Assembly: GCA_002308935.1 (NCBI GenBank)
Contig: DBWN01000009.1
Span: 1-7,939 of the forward strand
From: Bacteroidales bacterium UBA1237
GTDB lineage: Bacteria > Bacteroidota > Bacteroidia > Bacteroidales > UBA932
DNA length: 7,939 bases
Reading direction: 5' to 3'
The notes under the pieces were generated by a model, which had not been told where the DNA came from, did no database searches, and saw only the letters and a program-made list of their open reading frames with translations. The position numbers were made by a program, and so were the translations under genes. Below, piece after piece: positions 1 to 6,017 of the stretch (position 1 is the first letter of the stretch; each line of letters starts with the position of its first letter).

Positions 1-903
1 CCCTCCTATTCAGGAGACTCCGCTCCTACCGGCAACGTCGGTATCATGGACAACCGCGGATGGGAATTCGAACTCGGATGGAAGCACAACTTCAGGGATC
101 TGTTCGTACAGTTGGGTGCAAACGCGACTTATCTGAAGAACGAACTCATCAAGCTCGGTAACGACACAGGATTCTCAAACTACGATTCACACAAGATCGG
201 TACCCTCACCCGTGGTGAGAACGGATATCCTTTCCCGTTCTTCTACGGTTGGAAGACTGACGGAGTTTTCCAGAACTGGAACGAGGTCAACAGCTATGTC
301 AACAAGGACGGTGGCCTCATTCAGCCTAAGGCACAGCCCGGAGATACCCGCTTCGTGGATATGGACGGCAACGGTCTTATCAATGACGATGACCGTACAA
401 TGATCGGCAAGGGTATGCCTGACTGGACATACGGATTCAACATCTACGCTTCTTGGAAAGGATTCGACCTTTCAGCGATCTTCCAGGGAGTCGCCGGAGT
501 ACAGGCAATGAACGTTATACGCCGTACCGACCTCTACTACATCAATCTTCCCAAGTACATGCTCAACTGCTGGACCGGTGAAGGCACTTCAAACCGTCTT
601 CCCCGCTACACCCAGTCAGTGGACGAGAACGAGAACTGGCGTTCATCAGACCTTTGGGTCGAGGATGCGGCCTACTTCCGCCTCAAGAACGCACAGTTGG
701 GATACACCCTTCCCCAGAACCTCACCAAGAAGATCATGATCAACTCGCTCAGGCTGTTCGTCTCAGGCACCAACCTGTTCACCCTCACCAAGTACAGCGG
801 ATTTGATCCCGAAACCTCTTCAGGCGGTACTTCACTCGGTATCGACCGTGGTGTCTATCCTCAGACACGTGTTTACTCCGTCGGTGTCAACGTAACCTTC
901 TAA
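1..903 (+). CDS. SusC-like TonB-dependent outer-membrane transporter, 3' part only
   Basis: This is the last 300 residues of a SusC-family outer-membrane beta-barrel that imports oligosaccharides with TonB/ExbBD energy. Frame 1 is open from base 1 to the TAA at 901-903; the ATG at 46 is internal, because coding similarity continues upstream of it (GNVGIMDNRGWEFELGW, a typical SusC barrel stretch). Other SusC hallmarks are the Asp/Asn/Gly-rich loop at 358-393 followed by IGKGMPDWTYGFN and the KGFDLSAIFQG block, and a final barrel strand ending VGVNVTF with the terminal Phe used for outer-membrane assembly. SusC proteins are usually about 1,000 residues, so roughly the first 700, including signal peptide, carboxypeptidase-like domain and plug, lie off the left edge. 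The susD-like gene starts 7 bases later, the standard pairing in which SusD forms the lid of the SusC barrel. Family assignment is firm; the transported glycan is inferred from the downstream enzymes. Confidence 0.95.
   Translation, partial: PSYSGDSAPTGNVGIMDNRGWEFELGWKHNFRDLFVQLGANATYLKNELIKLGNDTGFSNYDSHKIGTLTRGENGYPFPFFYGWKTDGVFQNWNEVNSYVNKDGGLIQPKAQPGDTRFVDMDGNGLINDDDRTMIGKGMPDWTYGFNIYASWKGFDLSAIFQGVAGVQAMNVIRRTDLYYINLPKYMLNCWTGEGTSNRLPRYTQSVDENENWRSSDLWVEDAAYFRLKNAQLGYTLPQNLTKKIMINSLRLFVSGTNLFTLTKYSGFDPETSSGGTSLGIDRGVYPQTRVYSVGVNVTF
358..393 (+). other. EF-hand-like calcium-binding loop motif in the SusC-like protein
   Basis: Codons 120-131 of the fragment read DMDGNGLINDDD. This fits the 12-residue EF-hand/dockerin loop pattern: acidic or amide side chains at positions 1, 3 and 5, Gly at 6, Ile at 8 and an acidic residue at 12. 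A comparable D-x-N/D-G-D/N-G stretch recurs in many SusC proteins just before the IG...P..TYG block. Metal binding is inferred from the pattern alone. Confidence 0.55.
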
Positions 904-910
904 TTCGACA

Positions 911-2404
911 ATGCATATGAAAACAAAGATATTGACCATTGCGGCAGCAGTGCTGATGCTTTCCGCTTGCGGCGAGAAGTGGCTCGATGTCCCCTCCAAG
1001 AGTTCCGTTCTCGAGGCCGACTACTACAATTCGGATGAACGTCTGTTCACCGGCGTAGTCGCTGCTTACGACCCTCTCCAGTGGTTCGACTACTTCTACC
1101 AGTACAACTCCCTCAACATGGTATCCGACATCATGGCGGACGACGTGTTCTGCGGCGGATCCTCCGAGGGTGACCAGCCGGTCCTTGTGAAGACCCATTA
1201 TTATTCACTCACCCCCAACGACGTGCCTAACCAGATCTGGACAATCGCATATTCCGGAATCAATCGCGCCAACATCGTCCTGGCCAAAGCTCCCGGCATC
1301 GACATGGACAATGCCGTGAAGAACAGGTATGTGGCAGAGTGTATGATTCTCAAGGCATATTATTGGAACGTGCTCTGGCACTTCTGGGGCAACGTGCCGT
1401 TCTATGATGAGAACCTCACGGCTGAGCAGAATTATTCCGCTGAGCAGATGAAGGCAGATGATGTCTACACCAATGTCATCAAGCTCGTCGAGGACGCTAT
1501 CGCAATGAAGGCCCTCCCCATGAAGGCGGACAAGGGTCAGGAAGGACGCATTACACAGGCTATGGCCTACATGCTCTACACCGAGATGGTGATGTACCAA
1601 AACGACAACAGCAGATACCAGACCGCCCTGGGTTACATGAAGGAAATCATTTCAAGCGGCAAGTACTCCCTCGTGTCCGACTACGGAAAGATCTTCCTTG
1701 AGGAAGGTGAATGGAATTCCGAATCCATCTTCGAAATCAACTTCGAAAGTGAAGGCGGTGTCCACGATTGGAGCTGGGCAAACGGTACCGGAGGTGCTGT
1801 ATACCCCGTTCTCATCGGTGTCCCCGGCGGAACCGACGTCTATCAGGACGGTTGGGGATTCGAGCCGGTAAGGGTTGAAGCATTCGACATGTTCGAAGAA
1901 GGCGACACCCGCCGTGATGCTACAATCTTCGACTTCCGCGACAAAATCAACTGGAGTACAGCACGTTGGCAGGCTACCGGTCTGTTCCTCAACAAGTATA
2001 TCGCACGTAAGGGCGGCAACCACGGTTATGCTGCAGACCCTAACTGCAACTACGGAAACAACCAGAGGGTATACCGTTATTCCGAGACTCTTCTCAACGC
2101 AGCTGAACTCGCAGTCCGCCTCGGACAGAGCGGACAGGAATACCTCGATCAGGTACGCTCACGCGCAGGTGTTGAAACCATAGATTGCAACCTTGAGAAC
2201 ATCCTTCAGGAAAGGCGTCTCGAGTTCGTCGGAGAAGGAAAACGTTACTGGGACCTTGTCCGTACAGGCAATGCCGCCAAAGTTCTTACGGCAGCGAACC
2301 ACGAGTGGAGGTCCAACAACTGGACCGAGTCCAAGAAATACTGGCCTATCCCCCAGAGCGAGATCGACCGCAGTATGACCCCTCTTACACAGAATCCATA
2401 TTGA
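911..2404 (+). CDS. SusD-like glycan-binding outer-membrane lipoprotein
   Basis: This 497-residue protein has the normal SusD length. It should sit on the cell surface as the lid of the preceding SusC barrel and capture the glycan. The N-terminus is a lipoprotein signal with lipobox LSAC and lipidated Cys20, followed by the SusD-typical WLDVPSKS. Family blocks follow in order: SGINRAN, the AECMILKAYYWNVLWHFWGNVPF helix pair (TPR-like region), and near the C-terminus QERRLEFVGEGKRYWDL (from about residue 433), WPIPQSEID, and the closing LTQNPY. Met1 (911) and Met3 (917) are both possible starts: 911 has A at -3, while 917 gives the more usual MKTK signal start; there is no Shine-Dalgarno sequence for either. 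It is 7 bases after susC and 26 bases before the SGBP gene, so co-transcription is expected. The ligand cannot be read from the sequence; a beta-glucan is inferred from the GH16/GH3 genes. Confidence 0.96.
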   Translation: MHMKTKILTIAAAVLMLSACGEKWLDVPSKSSVLEADYYNSDERLFTGVVAAYDPLQWFDYFYQYNSLNMVSDIMADDVFCGGSSEGDQPVLVKTHYYSLTPNDVPNQIWTIAYSGINRANIVLAKAPGIDMDNAVKNRYVAECMILKAYYWNVLWHFWGNVPFYDENLTAEQNYSAEQMKADDVYTNVIKLVEDAIAMKALPMKADKGQEGRITQAMAYMLYTEMVMYQNDNSRYQTALGYMKEIISSGKYSLVSDYGKIFLEEGEWNSESIFEINFESEGGVHDWSWANGTGGAVYPVLIGVPGGTDVYQDGWGFEPVRVEAFDMFEEGDTRRDATIFDFRDKINWSTARWQATGLFLNKYIARKGGNHGYAADPNCNYGNNQRVYRYSETLLNAAELAVRLGQSGQEYLDQVRSRAGVETIDCNLENILQERRLEFVGEGKRYWDLVRTGNAAKVLTAANHEWRSNNWTESKKYWPIPQSEIDRSMTPLTQNPY

Positions 2405-2430
2405 TCTGACCCCATCAAACAGATTGAACA

Positions 2431-4896
2431 ATGAAACATATATTTAGAACAATCGTCTCTCTTGGCGCAGCCGCCTTGCTTTTCGCTTGCTCTCCTGAGC
2501 AGATTGAGAAGCTTGATGAGACCAAACTGCCCCAGGCTTCAGAGCTTGACGTGAACGTGACGGTTGACCAGTCAACAAACTACGTCACTTTCACAATGAA
2601 CAACTCCGGGGTCATGCCTATATGGATCTTCGACGCCACCGATCCCATCGATGACGCTTCAGGAGCCAAGGTCACCGGAAAGAAGTACGCTTATTCCACC
2701 AATGACCTCAAACTCCGTTTCCGCGATGCAGGAACTCATTCAGTCGAGGTCAAGGCCATGAACCGCAACGGTATCTCACAAGGATCCAAGACCATTGAAT
2801 TCACTCTCAATGAGACTTACCGCGACCCGTTCGATCCTTCTCCTTACATCAAGGCCATTACCAACGGTTCTTCCCAGAGCTGGGTATGGAACTTCACCGA
2901 GGACAACCACTTCGGTTGCGGTCCTGTCGGTGACCCTCTCGGATGGTGGCAGTGCAAGGCCAACGAAAAGGAAGGCTTCCTGTATGACGATATCATGACG
3001 TTCGACTCAGAAGGCAATTACACATTCAATCCCGGAGACGGCTTCGCATACGCAAACACCGGTTCCGAGTACATGAGCGAATACAATGACGGCGCCGATT
3101 ATCTTTTCCCCGCTGAGGAGAAGACCACCAAGTACTCATTCGAAAACGAGTGGAACAGCGCCGGAATCGAGGAAATCTACCTCGTTCTCGGAAGCGGCAG
3201 CATCATGTCCTACGTGCCTCACAAGAGCGCGGTCGAGAATCCCCGCTTCCAGGTCATGGAGACAAAGGCTTCTGCCATGAAGAAGAAGCTCCAGTTCATG
3301 TCAACTGTCTACACTCCTAACAACAAAGACGGCATCTCCTGGTACTATGAGTTCGTACCCGAAGGATCGGTCGTCGGCGACGCTGACCCTCTGTACGGAT
3401 ACGACAGCAAGATTTGGGTGCTTGACAACGACACCCAGGGTTACATGGGCTGCGGCGAGAGCCTCATCAACCCCACAGGATGGTGGTCAGCAGTTCCTCA
3501 TGACAAAGACGGTTGGGGCGTCAAAGACGACGAACTCACCTTCTTCAAGGGCGGCAAGTATGTCTTCAATCCCGGTGAGGACGGTGTGGTGTATGTCAAC
3601 TGGGAGTCCGGTTATCATCCTGAGCTCTATGTAGGCGACAAGGCCGACTACGACGCTCCTTGCGATGTCCAGGAATCCACTTACACTTTGGCCAGTGATA
3701 CAGACGGAGAATATATCGAGCTCCCTGCCGGAGTCTTCTTCAGCTACGTTCCCAACAAGGCTGTCCTCTCTGAACCCACTCATCTTTACATCAAGGAACT
3801 CACTGATGAGCAGATGACTCTCATAGCCAAGTTCGAAGGCATATCATGGCAGCTGATCTTCCGTCCCAAGGACGGTCAGGGCGGTGATGACACTCCCGAT
3901 GCAGACAACACTGACTACGACGTGAACGGCGACACCAACCTGTGGAAGAGCGCCACGATCACACCCGAAATGTGGTATTCCCCTTCCGACTGGAGCGGTG
4001 GACTGGAACCCGATTTCTCTATCACTGAGGGCAACGGTTTCCAGGTAACCATCCCCGAGGGTGTCGGTGGAAGTGAATGGATGGCACAGTCCAAACTCAA
4101 GAGCGGAATCGCTACCAGCAGCGAGAAAGAATACGACTTCGCAGTCACCCTCACCGCTGACCAGGACATGACCATCACGATCAAACTCACCAACGACCCC
4201 GAAGAGGAAAATGACGTCCATGCTTTCTTCTATGACGGAAGCGTACAGCTCGAGGCCGGAGAAAGCTTCACTTACCGCAAACACAACATCAAGCAGTCTG
4301 TAAGCGGAAACAATCTCATGCTTATCTTCGACCTTGGACGCAGCCCCATCGGTTCGTCCATCAAATGCACCGACATACTCTTCCAGGAACACAAAGAGAA
4401 GGGAGAGATGAGTTACGATGTGGATGGTGAACGCAACCTTTGGAAGAGCGCCTCGATCACTCCTGAACTCTGGTATTCCCCTAGTGACTGGAGCGGTGGA
4501 CTGAACCCCGAGTACTCCTTGCTCGACAACAACGGAATCTCCGTTGTCATTCCCGAAGGCGTTGGCGGCAGTGAATGGATGGGACAGACAAAGCTCATCT
4601 CAAACATTGCCACTTCCCCCGACAAGGTATATGACTTCTGCGCGACTCTTCTTGCTGATGATGACATGACAATCACCATCAAACTCACATCCAACCCCGA
4701 GGGTGAAGGCGATCTCCACGCATTCTTCTACAACGGAAGCGTCGTTCTTGAAGCTGACACACCTTTCACCTTCAAGATGCCGGAAATCAAACAGAAAGAA
4801 GGCTCCGACAATCTTATGCTTATATTCGACCTCGGACGCAGCCCTATCGGTTCCTCATTCCAGGCGACCGGAATCTGCTTCCAGGAGCACAAATAG
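2431..4896 (+). CDS. Multidomain surface glycan-binding lipoprotein (SGBP / SusE-F position)
   Basis: This 821-residue lipoprotein occupies the place after susCD where PULs encode a second surface glycan-binding protein. Its signal peptide ends in lipobox LFAC with Cys20. Visible layout: a PKD/Ig-like domain at about residues 34-128; two related middle domains at about 149-312 and 327-480, each with a W-V core, a G-C-G turn (Cys163, Cys341), a G-W-W motif (W172-W173, W351-W352) and an FNPG stretch; a short Asp/Gly-rich linker (482-495); then two nearly equal beta-rich domains at 496-655 and 662-821 that are about two-thirds identical. No catalytic motif of a glycoside hydrolase family is apparent, and the abundance of conserved Trp/Tyr suits carbohydrate binding. 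The middle domains resemble domains I recall in lipoproteins of Bacteroidota beta-glucan PULs, but this was not searched. The stop is 3 bases before the GH16 start. Lipoprotein nature is firm; glycan binding is a strong inference. Confidence 0.85.
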   Translation: MKHIFRTIVSLGAAALLFACSPEQIEKLDETKLPQASELDVNVTVDQSTNYVTFTMNNSGVMPIWIFDATDPIDDASGAKVTGKKYAYSTNDLKLRFRDAGTHSVEVKAMNRNGISQGSKTIEFTLNETYRDPFDPSPYIKAITNGSSQSWVWNFTEDNHFGCGPVGDPLGWWQCKANEKEGFLYDDIMTFDSEGNYTFNPGDGFAYANTGSEYMSEYNDGADYLFPAEEKTTKYSFENEWNSAGIEEIYLVLGSGSIMSYVPHKSAVENPRFQVMETKASAMKKKLQFMSTVYTPNNKDGISWYYEFVPEGSVVGDADPLYGYDSKIWVLDNDTQGYMGCGESLINPTGWWSAVPHDKDGWGVKDDELTFFKGGKYVFNPGEDGVVYVNWESGYHPELYVGDKADYDAPCDVQESTYTLASDTDGEYIELPAGVFFSYVPNKAVLSEPTHLYIKELTDEQMTLIAKFEGISWQLIFRPKDGQGGDDTPDADNTDYDVNGDTNLWKSATITPEMWYSPSDWSGGLEPDFSITEGNGFQVTIPEGVGGSEWMAQSKLKSGIATSSEKEYDFAVTLTADQDMTITIKLTNDPEEENDVHAFFYDGSVQLEAGESFTYRKHNIKQSVSGNNLMLIFDLGRSPIGSSIKCTDILFQEHKEKGEMSYDVDGERNLWKSASITPELWYSPSDWSGGLNPEYSLLDNNGISVVIPEGVGGSEWMGQTKLISNIATSPDKVYDFCATLLADDDMTITIKLTSNPEGEGDLHAFFYNGSVVLEADTPFTFKMPEIKQKEGSDNLMLIFDLGRSPIGSSFQATGICFQEHK
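2875..3366 (+). repeat. SGBP middle domain, copy A (diverged tandem duplication)
   Basis: Residues 149-312 of the SGBP. Anchors shared with copy B are the opening W-V-W/L, H/Y-x-G-C-G, P-x-GWW, a G-x-x-x-D-D/E-x-(L/M)TF block, G-x-Y-x-FNPG, a SYVP-(H/N)-K segment and the closing GISW-x-x-x-F-x-P. Identity is low overall, so this is an old protein-level duplication rather than a recent DNA repeat. Confidence 0.75.
3409..3870 (+). repeat. SGBP middle domain, copy B (diverged tandem duplication)
   Basis: Residues 327-480 of the SGBP, matching copy A in order and spacing of its landmarks: W329-V330, G-C341-G, GWW at 350-352, LTFFKGGKYVFNPG, FFSYVPNK and GISWQLIFRP. Copy B has an extra aromatic run after FNPG (VVYVNW) that copy A lacks in that form, which may tune ligand preference. 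Confidence 0.75.
3916..4395 (+). repeat. SGBP C-terminal domain, repeat 1 (160 residues)
   Basis: Residues 496-655. It starts YDVNG and ends FQEHK, and pairs without gaps with repeat 2. My hand count gives about 109 identical positions of 160. Invariant blocks include WYSPSDWSGGL, IPEGVGGSEWM, DMTITIKLT and NLMLIFDLGRSPIGSS. The strand-rich pattern suggests a beta-sandwich of the carbohydrate-binding-module or galactose-binding type; I cannot name the family. Confidence 0.85.
4414..4893 (+). repeat. SGBP C-terminal domain, repeat 2 (160 residues)
   Basis: Residues 662-821, ending with the last sense codon of the gene. The offset from repeat 1 is exactly 498 bases (166 codons), with a six-residue connector EKGEMS between the copies. 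The longest identical DNA tract I noticed is 18 bases (3988-4005 and 4486-4503). Most other identical residues carry scattered synonymous differences, so the duplication has been held by selection on protein rather than arising recently. Confidence 0.85.
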
Positions 4897-4899
4897 GCC

Positions 4900-6012
4900 A
4901 TGAAAAGCGGAAGATGCATATTGACAGGATTGCTGCTGGGAGCGGCAGCAATCCTTTGCTCTTTCAGCTGCTCAGGAACCGGCGCTGAGCCCGAGAAACC
5001 GGTAGCGGTTTCATTCAGCGTATCGAACGAGAAATTCGACTTCGATTACAATGCCCAGACGGTAAACATCACTGTGAATTGCAATGCCGATTGGGGCGTT
5101 GCGATAGACGGGGGCCCAGACTGGGTAATCGTCAGTCCGAGCGGCGGAGTGAGCGGTTCCACAAACGTGAAGATAACTCTCAAAGAGAACAAGGGCACCG
5201 AACTGAGGAAGGCACCTCTCATCTTCAAGTCAGGAACCTTCAGAAAAGAGTACACCATCACTCAGGGGTTCAACGAGAATTCCGAGATAGTCGTCCCCGA
5301 CGGATACAAGCTCGTCTGGCAGGACGAGTTCGATGAAGGGGATGTCCCTTCAAAAGACGAATGGTGGTACGAGACCGGAGACGGCGGCTGGGGAAACAAC
5401 GAGATCCAGATGTACGTGGCGGGTTCCTACAACGGGACCAATCTGGCCACTGTATCCAAGGGCACGCTGAAGATCCAGACCAGGAAAATCGACGGCAAGG
5501 TCTACTCCATCCGAATGAATACCAAGAAGTACTGGACCTACGGATGGTTCGAGGCAAGGCTCAAGGTCTCAGACGTCGAAGGGTCCTGGCCCGCATTCTG
5601 GATGATGCCACAGAACTTCAAGACATGGCCCGGTGACGGGGAGATCGACATCATGGAGTACGCGATCTCCACCCAAGGCAAGAACAAAGTGTCTTCAAGC
5701 ATCCACTGCGACGCCTTCAACTGGCCCGCCGGAACGCAGAAGACCCACGTGAAGACCATAACCAACGCGGCAGGCGACTTCCATACTTATGCTCTGGAAT
5801 GGACGGCTGACCAGATGAAATTCTACATTGACGGTGAGGTACACCTCACTTTCAAGAACGACGGGCAGGGTTACTCTCACTGGCCTTTCAACCAGGACTT
5901 CTATCTCAAGCTGAACCAGGCTTGGGGCGGAAACATGGGAGGAAAGACCAACGACTCCGGCCTTCCCGCGACTTACGAAGTGGATTACGTGCGCGTATTC
6001 CAGAAGAAGTAA
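4900..6012 (+). CDS. BACON-GH16 endo-beta-glucanase lipoprotein (laminarinase-like)
   Basis: This 370-residue enzyme is expected to cut internal bonds of a beta-1,3- or mixed-linkage beta-glucan by a retaining mechanism. It starts with a hydrophobic signal and a probable lipobox ending at Cys24 (SFSC, with Ser rather than the usual Leu at -3). Residues 36-124 form a BACON domain (NCNADWGV, DWVIVSPSGG, terminal YTITQGF). The GH16 domain spans about 135-368: LVWQDEF, GWGNNEIQMY, GSWPAFWMMP (228-237), then the active site GEIDIMEY. There E248 is the predicted nucleophile, D250 the assisting residue and E253 the acid/base; the extra Met252 gives the bulged E-x-D-x-x-E form seen in laminarinase-type GH16. 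The end, ATYEVDYVRVFQKK, is the normal family terminus, so the gene is intact. It begins 3 bases after the SGBP stop, implying translational coupling. Laminarin versus cereal beta-glucan cannot be separated by eye. Confidence 0.94.
   Translation: MKSGRCILTGLLLGAAAILCSFSCSGTGAEPEKPVAVSFSVSNEKFDFDYNAQTVNITVNCNADWGVAIDGGPDWVIVSPSGGVSGSTNVKITLKENKGTELRKAPLIFKSGTFRKEYTITQGFNENSEIVVPDGYKLVWQDEFDEGDVPSKDEWWYETGDGGWGNNEIQMYVAGSYNGTNLATVSKGTLKIQTRKIDGKVYSIRMNTKKYWTYGWFEARLKVSDVEGSWPAFWMMPQNFKTWPGDGEIDIMEYAISTQGKNKVSSSIHCDAFNWPAGTQKTHVKTITNAAGDFHTYALEWTADQMKFYIDGEVHLTFKNDGQGYSHWPFNQDFYLKLNQAWGGNMGGKTNDSGLPATYEVDYVRVFQKK
4926..4955 (+). promoter_or_regulatory. Strong hairpin inside the GH16 signal-peptide codons
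   Basis: Bases 4926-4936 (AGGATTGCTGC) pair perfectly with 4945-4955 (GCAGCAATCCT). A T-G wobble and a G-C pair then extend the stem to 13 base pairs around the tetraloop GGAG (4939-4942). It begins 26 bases into the GH16 gene and is followed by a pyrimidine-rich stretch, TTGCTCTTTC, that is only weakly terminator-like. It could reduce GH16 translation or attenuate or stabilise the transcript. It could also be a by-product of encoding Leu-rich then Ala-rich residues with CTG and GCA codons. The structure is visible; the function is inferred. Confidence 0.45.
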
Positions 6013-6017
6013 AGGCA

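Noticed and set aside
911..950. Double start ATG-CAT-ATG of the SusD gene as a sign of a leader peptide
   Set aside because: Both ATGs are in the same frame and only two codons apart, so they only create ambiguity over the start; the lipobox is unaffected.
2403..2425. Small inverted repeat ATCTG/CAGAT in the SusD-SGBP gap as a possible terminator
   Set aside because: Only five Watson-Crick pairs with an 11-base loop and no T-run follow, so it is too weak to call; read-through to the SGBP is expected.
3844..4392. 182-codon open frame on the minus strand inside the SGBP gene
   Set aside because: It lies wholly opposite a well-supported gene with clear domain repeats, lacks recognisable motifs, and is explained by the biased codon use of the + strand gene.
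3915..4694. Two similar minus-strand open frames (3915-4193 and 4413-4694) that look like a gene duplicate
   Set aside because: They are the antisense shadows of the two C-terminal SGBP repeats, so their similarity follows from the + strand duplication.
904..6017. Search for internal promoters, tRNA genes, CRISPR arrays or insertion-sequence ends between and within genes
   Set aside because: No Bacteroides-type TAnnTTTG promoter element suitably placed before a start, no clover-leaf sequence, no regularly spaced short repeats and no terminal inverted repeats were seen by reading; genes fill nearly all the sequence.
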